Shown one piece after another: positions 21,987 through 30,186 of a stretch of 64,000 nucleotides of DNA. Position 1 is the first letter of the stretch; each line of letters opens with the position of its first letter. The stretch is from Streptomyces luteolifulvus (GTDB taxonomy: Bacteria; Actinomycetota; Actinomycetes; Streptomycetales; Streptomycetaceae), in assembly GCF_008806595.1 (NCBI RefSeq), contig NZ_VZRB01000004.1:62001-126000 (forward strand). Direction: 5' to 3'. Under the pieces are notes generated by a model. That model was given only the letters and a program-made list of their open reading frames with translations. It did not search any database and had not been told where the DNA came from. A program made the position numbers and the translations under genes.

Positions 21987-22847
21987 ATGGGTGAGACGAC
22001 CGTGACGCCACCGGAGGGCCAGCAGAAGGTCGCTCCGCAACCCGTCGCGAGCAATGCAGCGGGGCAGGGACACCTGCGCCGGATGCGCACCCCGCGCCGC
22101 CCCCGGCTCTGGTTCGAGATGCTGCTGATCGCGGTGAGTTACTGGACGTACTCACTCATCCGCAACGCCGTTCCGGAGCAGAAGGAACAGGCGCTGAGCA
22201 ACGCCGACTGGATCTGGAAGGCCGAGCACCAGCTCGGCCTGGCGGTCGAGGAGTCGGTCAACCACGCCGTGAACTCGGTGACCTGGCTCATCATCGGCAT
22301 GAACTACTACTACGCGACACTGCACTTCGTGGTGACGCTGGGTGTCCTGGTGTGGCTGTACCGTGCTCACCCGGGCCGCTACGCGGCGACCCGTCTGGTG
22401 CTGTTCGCGACGACGGCGGTCGCCCTGGTCGGTTACTACCTGTATCCCCTCGCCCCGCCCCGCCTGATGAACGGCGGCGACTTCATCGACACCGTCCTGG
22501 TCCATCAGACCTGGGGTTCCATGGCCTCCGGCGACCTGAAGAACATGTCGAACCAGTTCGCCGCGATGCCGTCGATGCACATCGGCTGGTCCGTGTGGTG
22601 CGGGCTGACCATCTTCGCGCTGGCCAGGGTGCCGTGGGTCCGGGTGCTGGGTCTGCTCTACCCGGTGGCGACCCTGGTGGTCATCGTCGCCACCGCCAAC
22701 CACTTCTGGCTGGACGCGGTGGGCGGCGTCCTGTGCCTGGCCTTCGGCTTCACGGTGGCCTGGATCTGGTATGGCACCCTGCCGTACGCCCTGCCGGCGG
22801 TCCCTGCGCGGGGCAGGGCCGGGAACCTGCTGCCGCACAAGGCGTAG
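21987..22847 (+). CDS. PAP2-family membrane phosphatase (AUR1/inositol phosphotransferase-like)
   Basis: This is a 286-aa polytopic membrane protein. ATG 21987 is preferred; an in-frame GTG lies at 21981. The active-site motifs of the PAP2 superfamily are visible: PSMHIGW (the conserved SGH-like Ser/His region, about residues 192-198) and ATANHFWLDAVGG (His nucleophile/Asp near residues 232-244). The first PAP2 motif is weak, as in the AUR1-like branch. About six membrane segments are predicted. Substrate is likely a phospholipid or polyprenyl phosphate at the outer membrane face. CAGACT 8 nt before the ATG looks like the -10 of a leaderless transcript. Confidence 0.8.
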   Translation: MGETTVTPPEGQQKVAPQPVASNAAGQGHLRRMRTPRRPRLWFEMLLIAVSYWTYSLIRNAVPEQKEQALSNADWIWKAEHQLGLAVEESVNHAVNSVTWLIIGMNYYYATLHFVVTLGVLVWLYRAHPGRYAATRLVLFATTAVALVGYYLYPLAPPRLMNGGDFIDTVLVHQTWGSMASGDLKNMSNQFAAMPSMHIGWSVWCGLTIFALARVPWVRVLGLLYPVATLVVIVATANHFWLDAVGGVLCLAFGFTVAWIWYGTLPYALPAVPARGRAGNLLPHKA

Positions 22848-22998
22848 GGCTGTATTCGGGGCCTGGGCCGGTTCGGCGGCGCCGACCGCAACCAGCGAGA
22901 TCCACGCCCTGCACGGGGTGAGCGGACCACCGTCGTGGCCGGGCGGCGTCGCGGCGGCATGAGATCGGCCCGCAACCGGTGTCACCCCGGCTGACCGG

Positions 22999-23026
22999 CC
23001 CTGCGTTCCGCGCGGCCCGCGCAGGG
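22999..23026 (-). terminator. Possible glnE terminator
   Basis: A 7-bp G+C-rich stem (22999-23005 with 23020-23026) lies 2 bp after the glnE stop. The 180-bp gap between the convergent PAP2 and glnE genes shows nothing else I recognise. Confidence 0.35.
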
Positions 23027-23027
23027 C

Positions 23028-26000
23028 TCAGCGCGGTCTGCCGTTTCCCGCTCCGTAGAACAGCTCGTCCACCACGGTGCGTGCCCTACGGGTCGTGCGG
23101 CGGTAGTCGTCGAGCATGTCGCCGACGTGGCCGGGGCCGTAGCCGAGGTAGCGGCCGACCGCCGCCAGTTCTCGTCCGCCCGACGGGAACGTGTCCCCGG
23201 CGCGCCCGCGGACGAGCATCACCGCGTTGCGCACCCGGGTCGCCAGCACCCACGCCTCGTCCAGGGTCCCGGCGTCCTCGGCGGAGATGAGGTCCGCGGC
23301 GCACGCGGCGGCCAGCGCCTGGCGGGTCCGCGTGGTGCGCAGTCCGGGCTCCGCCCAGCCGTGCTGGAGCTGAAGCAGCTGCACGGTCCACTCGACGTCG
23401 GACAGCCCCCCGGGCCCCAGCTTGGTGTGCAGCTTCGGGTCGGCTCCGCGCGGCAGCCGCTCGGACTCCATCCGGGCCTTCAGCCGCCGGATCTCGCGCA
23501 CGGCGTCGTCGCCGAGCCCCTCGGCCGGGTAGCGCAGGGGGTCGATCAGCTCGATGAAACGGCGGCCCAGGTCATCGTCCCCGGCCACGGGTTCGGCCCG
23601 CAGCAGCGCCTGCGACTCCCACACCAGGGACCAGCGCCGGTAGTAGGCCTCGTACGACTTCACCGTCCGTACCAGCGGCCCCGATTTTCCCTCCGGGCGC
23701 AGGTCGGCGTCGATGAGCAGCGGCGGGTCGGCGCTGGGGATCTGGAGAAGGCGGCGCATCTCGGAGACGACCTTGTTCGCCGCCTCGGCGGCCACGCGCT
23801 CTTCGACGCCCTCGCACGGCTCGTGCACGAACAGGACGTCCGCGTCGGAGCCGTAGCCGAGTTCATGGCCGCCGAAGCGGCCCATGCCGATGACGGCGAA
23901 ACGCGTGGGCAGCGTGTCGCCCCAGCCCTCGCGGACGACCGCACGCAGCGTGCCGGCCAGGGTCACGGCCGTGAGGTCGGAGATCGCGCCGCCGATGCGG
24001 TCCACGAGGACGCCCTGGTCGGCCTCGGCGGGCTGGGTCTCGGTGCCGTAGGAGCCGACGATGTCCGCTGCGGCCGTACGGAACAGTTCGCGGCGGCGGA
24101 CACCGCGGGCGGCGGTGACCGCATGCACGGCGTCGTCGGCGCGGCCGACCGCGGCGAGGATCTCCTGCTCCAGCTGGGCCCGTTCCCGTGGTGCGAGCCC
24201 GCCGCCGTCGCCGTCGCCGAGCAGCGCGACGGCCTCCGGCGCGCGCATCAGCAGGTCGGGGGCGAGCCGCCCGGCGGACAGCACCCGGGCCAGGTTCTCG
24301 GCCGCCGCGCCCTCGTCCCGCAGCAGCCGCAGATACCACGGGGTCTTGCCGAGCGCGTCCGAGACCTTGCGGAAGTTGAGCAGGCCCGCGTCCGGATCGG
24401 CGGAGTCCGCGAACCAGCCGAGGAGGACGGGCAGCAGGGTCCGCTGGATGGCGGCCTTGCGGGTGACGCCGGAGGCCAGCGCCTCCAGGTGACGCAGAGC
24501 GGCGGCGGGATCGGCGTACCCGAGCGCGACCATGCGCTCGCGAGCCGCCTCCGGACTCAACCGGGCCTCGCCGGGGGCGAGTTGGGCGACCGCGTCGAGC
24601 AGCGGGCGGTAGAACAGCTTCTCGTGCAACCGCCGTACGACGCTGGTGTGCCGTTTCCACTCACGGTTGAGGTCGGCGACCGGGTCGGCGCGCAGACCGA
24701 GGGAGCGGCCGATGCGGCGAAGATCGGACTCGTCCTCGGGGACGAGGTGGGTGCGCCGCAGCCGGTAGAGCTGGATGCGGTGCTCCATGGAGCGCAGGAA
24801 ACGGTAGGCCTCGTCGAGCTGTACGGCGTCCGCGCGGCCGACGTAGCCGCCGGCGGCCAGGGCCTGCAGGGCGTGCAGGGTAGTGCCGCTGCGCAGTGAC
24901 ACGTCGGCCCTGCCGTGCACCAACTGCAGCAGCTGTACGGCGAATTCGACGTCCCGGAGGCCTCCGGGGCCGAGCTTCAGCTCGCGCTCGATCTCGGCAA
25001 CCGGGATGTTCTCCACGACCCGGCGGCGCATCTTCTGCACGTCGGCGACGAAGTTCTCGCGCTCGGCGGCCTTCCAGACGAGGGGTTCGAGCGCGGCGAC
25101 GTACTCCTCGCCGAGCTCGATGTCGCCGGCCACCGGGCAGGCCTTGAGCAGCGCCTGGAACTCCCAGGTCTTGGCCCAGCGCTGGTAGTAGGCGAGATGG
25201 CTGCTGAGCGTGCGCACCAGCGGACCGTTTCTGCCCTCGGGGCGCAGATTGGCGTCCACGGGCCAGATCGAGCCCTCGACGGTCGCCTCCGAGCAGACGC
25301 GCATCATGTGCGAGGCGAGCTTGGTCGCGGCGCGCAGCGCCTTGCCCTCGTCGGCGCCGTCGACGGCCTCACCGACGAAGATCACGTCGACGTCGGACAC
25401 ATAGTTCAGCTCATGGCCGCCGCACTTGCCCATCGCGATGACCGCGAGCCGGCACAGCGCGGAGTCGTCGGGCGCGGCCGCACGGGCGATGGCGAGGGCG
25501 GCGCGCAGGGTCGCGGTGGCGAGGTCGGCGAGTTCGGCGGCGGTCTGGGCGACGTCCGTGGTGCCGCACACATCGCGGGCGGCGATGGACAGCAGGCAGC
25601 GCCGGTAGGCGACCCGCAGGGAGACCGGGTCGGTCGCCTCCGCCAGGCCCCGCTCGAACTCCTCCACCCCGGGGTGGAGGTCACTCGGCTCGTACATGAC
25701 GAGCGCGTGCCAGTCGCTCGGGTGCCGGGAGAGATGGTCGGCGAGCGCGGCGGACGCGCCGAGCACTCCGAGCAGCCGGTCGCGCAGCGGTTTGGCCGCC
25801 GTCACCGTGTCGAGCAGCTCACGCCGGGCGGTGGAACCGGGCTGGGCCTCCAGCAGCCGTACGAGACCGTGCAGGGCCAGGTCCGGGTCGGCGGTCGCGC
25901 CCAGCGCCTCAAGGAGCACCGGGTCGCTGCGCACGGGCGCGAGTTCCGCGCTGTCCAGCAGGCGCTCGGCGGCCGAGGGATCGGTGAAGCCGTGCCGCAG

Positions 26001-26042
26001 CAGCCGTGTGAAGGTACTGCTCCTGCGCCCCGGCGCCGTCAT
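23028..26042 (-). CDS. glnE: Bifunctional glutamine synthetase adenylyltransferase / adenylyl-removing enzyme
   Basis: This 1004-aa protein starts at ATG 26042 with GGGGAGG upstream. It has two homologous nucleotidyltransferase halves. The N-terminal one contains GGHELNYVSDVDVIF (about 200-215), the C-terminal one GRFGGHELGYGSDADVLF (about 720-735); the DxD pairs bind metal. Each is followed by a GPGGLRDVEF or GPGGLSDVEW segment typical of GlnE. It adenylylates and de-adenylylates type I glutamine synthetase according to nitrogen state, usually together with PII. The related gene glnA2 is 2.5 kb upstream on the same strand, separated by unrelated genes. Confidence 0.95.
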   Translation of the reverse strand: MTAPGRRSSTFTRLLRHGFTDPSAAERLLDSAELAPVRSDPVLLEALGATADPDLALHGLVRLLEAQPGSTARRELLDTVTAAKPLRDRLLGVLGASAALADHLSRHPSDWHALVMYEPSDLHPGVEEFERGLAEATDPVSLRVAYRRCLLSIAARDVCGTTDVAQTAAELADLATATLRAALAIARAAAPDDSALCRLAVIAMGKCGGHELNYVSDVDVIFVGEAVDGADEGKALRAATKLASHMMRVCSEATVEGSIWPVDANLRPEGRNGPLVRTLSSHLAYYQRWAKTWEFQALLKACPVAGDIELGEEYVAALEPLVWKAAERENFVADVQKMRRRVVENIPVAEIERELKLGPGGLRDVEFAVQLLQLVHGRADVSLRSGTTLHALQALAAGGYVGRADAVQLDEAYRFLRSMEHRIQLYRLRRTHLVPEDESDLRRIGRSLGLRADPVADLNREWKRHTSVVRRLHEKLFYRPLLDAVAQLAPGEARLSPEAARERMVALGYADPAAALRHLEALASGVTRKAAIQRTLLPVLLGWFADSADPDAGLLNFRKVSDALGKTPWYLRLLRDEGAAAENLARVLSAGRLAPDLLMRAPEAVALLGDGDGGGLAPRERAQLEQEILAAVGRADDAVHAVTAARGVRRRELFRTAAADIVGSYGTETQPAEADQGVLVDRIGGAISDLTAVTLAGTLRAVVREGWGDTLPTRFAVIGMGRFGGHELGYGSDADVLFVHEPCEGVEERVAAEAANKVVSEMRRLLQIPSADPPLLIDADLRPEGKSGPLVRTVKSYEAYYRRWSLVWESQALLRAEPVAGDDDLGRRFIELIDPLRYPAEGLGDDAVREIRRLKARMESERLPRGADPKLHTKLGPGGLSDVEWTVQLLQLQHGWAEPGLRTTRTRQALAAACAADLISAEDAGTLDEAWVLATRVRNAVMLVRGRAGDTFPSGGRELAAVGRYLGYGPGHVGDMLDDYRRTTRRARTVVDELFYGAGNGRPR

Positions 26043-26126
26043 GCTCGGCCTCCCCTGTCGGATCAAGGTCGTACTCGGTCGAGCCTAGCCGGAGAGCCTG
26101 CGGGAAGCGCCGTACAGGCGGCCTCG

Positions 26127-26190
26127 GCACGGGCGGTCTCGGGCACGGGCGGTCTCGGGCACGGGCGGTCTCGGGCACGGGCGGTCTCGG
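26127..26190. repeat. Tandem repeat, 4 x 16 bp
   Basis: The unit GCACGGGCGGTCTCGG is repeated four times exactly, in the 237-bp gap between the divergent glnE and the PPOX gene. Exact copies suggest recent slippage expansion. It could affect the glnE promoter because it lies 85-148 bp upstream of its start. Confidence 0.9.
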
Positions 26191-26279
26191 GCGATGAGTC
26201 CTCCCGGCGCGCGGAGTCCTGTCTTCGTCCGGGGTACGTCGGTAGTGGCTGCCCGGTACTCGCTACGAGGAGGAGAGCC

Positions 26280-26794
26280 ATGACGTTCGACACCACCCCC
26301 CAGACCCGTCTCGACCCGCGCTACAGCGACCCACAGGCAACCGCGACGACCTGGGCCGAGGCCGAGGCGCTGCTCCGCGAGGCCGAGCTGTTCTGGATCT
26401 CGACCGTCCGGCCGGACGGACGGCCGCATGTGACCCCGCTGCCGGCGGTGTGGGCGGACGGCGCGCTGCACTTCTGCACCGGCCCGGAGGAACGCAAGGC
26501 CAAGAACCTCGCGGACAACCCGAACGTCGTGCTGACGACCGGCACCAGCACCTGGAACAAGGGCTACGACCTGGTGGTGGAGGGCGAGGCCGTGCGCGTC
26601 ACCGACGACGGCAGGCTGCGCGAGCTCGCCGCGGCGTGGGAGGCGAAGTACGGCAGCTCTGGCACTTCGAGGTGCGGGACGGCTGCTTCCACCACGGCGC
26701 GGGACACGCCCTCGTCTTCGCGGTGGCGCCCGGCACGGTTTTCGGCTTCGGTAAGGGGGAGCCGTTCAGCCAGACGCGGTGGCGGTTCACGTGA
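26280..26794 (+). pseudogene. Frameshifted pyridoxamine 5'-phosphate oxidase (PPOX) family protein
   Basis: ATG 26280 has GAGGAGGAG upstream. The first 126 codons give a PPOX split-barrel start (WAEAEALLREAELFWISTVR, then GRPHVTPLPAVW, FCTGPEERKAKNL). Near 26658 the frame breaks: the expected C-terminus WHFEVRDGCFHHGAGHAL...GKGEPFSQTRWRF continues in another frame from 26660 to the stop at 26792. Only two bases (TC) lie between the codons AGC and TGG, so one base appears missing. Without it the first frame runs on into the glyoxalase gene in frame. PPOX-fold proteins of this type bind FMN, F420 or haem. It may be a true mutation or a sequencing error. Confidence 0.8.
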
Positions 26795-26816
26795 CGTACG
26801 ACCAAGGAGTCGTTCC

Positions 26817-27251
26817 ATGCAGATGACGCTCGAAGTGATCCTGCTGCCGGTCTCCGATGTGGACCGGGCCAAGGAGTTCTACCGCGACAAGGTCGGCTTC
26901 CATGTCGACCTCGACGGCGAGGTGATGGAGGGCGTACGGATCGTCCAGCTCACCCCACCCGGCTCCGGATGCTCGATCGCGCTCGTCGACGGACTCCAGG
27001 TGCCGACGGGAACGCCGCAGCCGGGGACGTACCACGGAATGCAACTGTGCGTGACGGACGCGAAGGCGGCCCACGAGGAACTGACGGCCCGCGGCCTCGA
27101 CGTCACCGAGCCCCAGCAGTTCGCCCCCCAGGACGGCGCCACGTTCATGTACTTCAAGGACCCGGACGGCAACGGCTGGGCCATCCAGGAGTACCGCCGC
27201 AGGGAGACGGAGCCGCTGCACCAGGTCCTGGCCCAGCTGTCGGCCGAGTAG
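26817..27251 (+). CDS. Glyoxalase/bleomycin resistance (VOC) family protein
   Basis: This 144-aa protein starts at ATG 26817 with AAGGAG upstream. It is a single VOC domain: ILLPVSDVDRAKEFYRDKVGF, VQLTPPGSGCSIAL, PGTYHGMQLCVTD and FKDPDGNGWAIQEY, with the C-terminal metal-ligand Glu in place. VOC proteins include glyoxalases, dioxygenases and antibiotic-binding proteins; the substrate here is unknown. It lies 22 bp after the end of the frameshifted PPOX gene and is probably co-transcribed. Confidence 0.85.
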   Translation: MQMTLEVILLPVSDVDRAKEFYRDKVGFHVDLDGEVMEGVRIVQLTPPGSGCSIALVDGLQVPTGTPQPGTYHGMQLCVTDAKAAHEELTARGLDVTEPQQFAPQDGATFMYFKDPDGNGWAIQEYRRRETEPLHQVLAQLSAE

Positions 27252-27341
27252 CGCCGCTTCAAGGGCGCGGGGCCACCCCACGCCCCTGCGGCGAACCTGT
27301 CGGCCCGCCCTTCAACGGCACACGGACGGCCCGGGACGGCG

Positions 27342-28241
27342 TTACAACCGCCTCGGAGATCCCGTTCCCTTCGTAGGGGCGGTGGGCAGCGCCGCGTTCT
27401 GCGGTTGAGGGGACCCGCTCGGTGACCCGCTCGGTGAAGTCGCCTGCCTCGGGAAGTAACTGCCGGTGGCACGCGCCACCCCGGCAGTGTCCATGGGGGT
27501 CCTGGGCGGCGAAGGCGTCTTTCCGTCGGACAGGGAGTCGGGAGTGTTCACCTTCTGGCCGAAATCCCGAATGACCCCCGCTGCACTCTGCAAGGTCACG
27601 CCCTTGCCCGCGTCCCGTATCTGCTCCTGCCGGGAACGCGATTCAATCGGCCTCTCGAAGTATCTGAAGGGGTATGCGGTGTTTTTGGCCGCCGTGTTTC
27701 TGTACTGATTCACGGCGCCTGCATATCCGTACGTGGTCTGCGCCGGCCTGGTGTCGTTGACGTTGTATCGCCCCGGCTTGCCTTTGTGGTAAACGGAAGA
27801 CGTGACGTTGTCGGATGAAGGGAACATCCGGTCGAGGTCCTCCTTTCCCTGCTGAAGGCGGCATTTGCATCCGTCGCATGGGCCGATATTGCTGACCCAG
27901 TCGATTCTGATGCTCTGGACGGCCCCCGTGTTCTGGCCGTATTTGGCTCGGAGATGGTCCATCGTTGCGTTGAGCGCCGACTTCGGCGTCCTTCCGCGAT
28001 GCGTGCATCTCGGTCTCCAACCCGGGTACTTCCATTGCCCCGTAGGAGGCCTCGCCACTGGCGCGAAAGCTGTCCCGGCCGCTCCCGTAGATCCCCATGT
28101 CCGGCTCCTTCGTGCCGTTCACGTAGACGATCGGCCTGACCCACACTCCACGGTCGCTGACGACCTTTGCAAAGACGTCGTTCATCGCCTCCATCCGGTT
28201 CTTGCTGATTCGTAGATGAATTGCGGGGGCGGCGTTGACAT
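27342..28241 (-). pseudogene. Frameshifted deaminase-like (toxin-type) gene of foreign appearance
   Basis: Protein-like sequence spans two or three frames on the minus strand. Part 1 (from about 28194) reads MEAMNDVFAKVVSDRGVWV ... GLETEMHASRKDA. Part 2 (about 27985 to the stop at 27342) reads KSALNATMDHLRAKYG ... SNIGPCDGCKCRL. A one-base excess near 27981-27990 separates them. A good GAGGA site precedes an ATG at 28241 whose frame (MSTPPP) would join part 1 if a G5 run at 28225-28229 had one more base. The E-x-H/PCxxC arrangement resembles zinc-dependent cytidine deaminase-fold toxins; the family assignment is tentative. G+C is visibly lower than the neighbours. A Ser/Pro-rich tail ends the product. 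The 276 bp upstream (to 28517) show nothing recognisable. Confidence 0.55.
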
Positions 28242-28517
28242 GGATTCGGCTCCTCGGTCCGGCTCGAGTGGTGCGCGGGTTTGTGCACGTGCTCGGTAGA
28301 CGGAACGGATGCGCGGCCGGTTTGGGATCAGAGCAGCGAACATTTTCGTGGTGGCGGGCGACCGGGTAACCGGCACTCACCTCTGGTGCAGCAAGCCATG
28401 CCACGTCCCGCGACGGCCCGGAGAGGGTCCCAGGAAGATCAACCAGGCCCGGTGCTGGCGACCACATACCCGCCGGCACCGGTGCACAGTGAAGAGGAAA
28501 GCCGATCTGACCAGCGT

Positions 28518-29879
28518 TTACAGCACCGGCAGGTTCTTCCGCAGCTCGAAGGCCGTGACCTCGCTGCGGTACTCCTCCCACTCCTGGCGCTTGTTGCGCA
28601 GGAAGAAGTCGAAGACGTGCTCGCCGAGCGTCTCGGCGACCAGATCACTGCGCTCCATCAGCGTGAGCGCCTCCCCCAGATTCTGCGGCAGCGGCTCGAT
28701 GCCCATCGCGCGGCGCTCCGCGTCGGAGAGGGCCCAGACGTCGTCCTCCGCGCCCGGCGGGAGTTCGTAGCCCTCCTCGATGCCCTTCAGGCCGGAGGCC
28801 AGGAGCACGGCGTACGCGAGGTAGGGGTTCGCGCCGGAGTCGAGGGAGCGGACCTCGACGCGGGCCGAGCCGGTCTTGCCGGGCTTGTACATCGGGACGC
28901 GGACCAGGGCGGAGCGGTTGTTGTGGCCCCAGCAGATGTACGAGGGGGCCTCGCCGCCGGCGCCGGCCGTGCGCTCCGAGCCGCCCCAGATGCGCTTGTA
29001 GGAGTTGACCCACTGGTTGGTGACCGCGGCGATCTCCGCCGCATGCCGGAGCAGGCCCGCGATGAAGGAGCGGCCGACCTTGGAGAGCTGGTACTCCGAA
29101 CCGGACTCGTAGAACGCGTTCCGGTCGCCCTCGAACAGCGAGAGGTGCGTGTGCATGCCAGAGCCCGGGTGCTCCGAGAACGGCTTCGGCATGAAGGTCG
29201 CCTGGACCCCCTGCTCCAGCGCCACCTGCTTCATGACCAGGCGGAACGTCATGATGTTGTCGGCCGTGGAGAGGGCGTCGGCGTAGCGCAGGTCGATCTC
29301 CTGCTGGCCCGGGGCGCCCTCGTGGTGGGAGAACTCGACCGAGATACCCATCGACTCCAGCATGGTGATCGCCTGGCGGCGGAAGTCCATGCCGATGTTC
29401 TGCGGGGTGTGGTCGAAGTAGCCGGAGTTGTCGGCGGGCGTCGGGCGTGAGCCGTCGAGCGGGCGGTCCTTCAGCAGGAAGAACTCGATCTCCGGGTGGG
29501 TGTAGAAGGTGAAGCCCAGGTCGGAGGTGCGGGCCAGGGCGCGCTTGAGGACGTAGCGCGGGTCGGCGAAGGAGGGGGAGCCGTCCGGCATGAGGATGTC
29601 GCAGAACATCCGGGCGGTGCCGGGGGCCTCGGCGCGCCAGGGCAGGACCTGGAAGGTCGACGGGTCCGGCTTTGCGATCATGTCGGACTCGTACACCCGG
29701 GCGAAGCCCTCGATCGCGGAGCCGTCGAAGCCGATGCCCTCGTCGAACGCCTGCTCAAGCTCGGCGGGAGCCACGGCGACGGACTTGAGGAAGCCCAGCA
29801 CGTCCGTGAACCACAGGCGTACGAACCGGATGTCGCGCTCCTCCAACGTACGGAGCACGAACTCCTGCTGCTTGTCCAT
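28518..29879 (-). CDS. glnA2: Type I glutamine synthetase-like enzyme GlnA2
   Basis: This 453-aa protein starts at ATG 29879 with GGGGAAG upstream; an in-frame ATG at 29894 is less likely. It has the GS beta-grasp start (FVRLWFTDVLGFLKSV), DGSAIEGFARV, the metal-site strand HPEIEFFLL, the ATP-site SGMHTHLSLF and the WGHNNRSALVRVPMY segment. The adenylylation Tyr region of GlnA differs, consistent with the GlnA2 group. In S. coelicolor the orthologue is a gamma-glutamylpolyamine synthetase for polyamine detoxification rather than ammonium assimilation. That function is assumed here from sequence likeness. Its promoter shares the 307-bp gap with hmp. Confidence 0.9.
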   Translation of the reverse strand: MDKQQEFVLRTLEERDIRFVRLWFTDVLGFLKSVAVAPAELEQAFDEGIGFDGSAIEGFARVYESDMIAKPDPSTFQVLPWRAEAPGTARMFCDILMPDGSPSFADPRYVLKRALARTSDLGFTFYTHPEIEFFLLKDRPLDGSRPTPADNSGYFDHTPQNIGMDFRRQAITMLESMGISVEFSHHEGAPGQQEIDLRYADALSTADNIMTFRLVMKQVALEQGVQATFMPKPFSEHPGSGMHTHLSLFEGDRNAFYESGSEYQLSKVGRSFIAGLLRHAAEIAAVTNQWVNSYKRIWGGSERTAGAGGEAPSYICWGHNNRSALVRVPMYKPGKTGSARVEVRSLDSGANPYLAYAVLLASGLKGIEEGYELPPGAEDDVWALSDAERRAMGIEPLPQNLGEALTLMERSDLVAETLGEHVFDFFLRNKRQEWEEYRSEVTAFELRKNLPVL

Positions 29880-30124
29880 CTTCCGCTTCCCCATCCTTGC
29901 TGGTCAGGTCGCCTGTCCCCCGTGCCGTAGGAGGCGGTCGGGCACCTGAGCATCCCACCACAACACCATTTCATGCGTGTTGCACATCTTGATCGTCCGG
30001 CCGGCACCGGGGTGAACGCATCCCGTACGGCAGGTGTAGCGCTCTGGTGCCATCTTGCCTGTTCGGACTGACATCCGTAATGGCCGCTCCGCCCTCGCCC
30101 CAGTGAGCGACACCACTCCTCATA

Positions 30125-30147
30125 AATTTGCATCTCAAATGCAAGTT
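30125..30147. promoter_or_regulatory. NsrR-type operator upstream of flavohemoglobin gene
   Basis: A 23-nt imperfect palindrome with TTGCAT (30128-30133) and ATGCAA (30139-30144) around a 5-nt spacer, flanked by AA/TT. It resembles the known S. coelicolor NsrR sites at hmp genes. It lies 40-62 bp upstream of the hmp ATG, in the 307-bp gap 29880-30186. The rest of that gap must hold the glnA2 promoter, but no clear element was seen. Confidence 0.75.
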
Positions 30148-30186
30148 TCACTACGGTGCCGAACAGTTGACCCCCGAGGAGCCCCG

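Noticed and set aside
24915..27251. A 778-codon + strand frame joining glnE antisense, PPOX and glyoxalase
   Set aside because: It arises from chance openness opposite glnE plus the PPOX frameshift. The real starts at 26280 and 26817 have good ribosome sites.
27342..28581. A prophage or insertion sequence around the low-G+C segment
   Set aside because: No transposase, integrase, terminal repeats or attachment-site duplication could be seen on either side.
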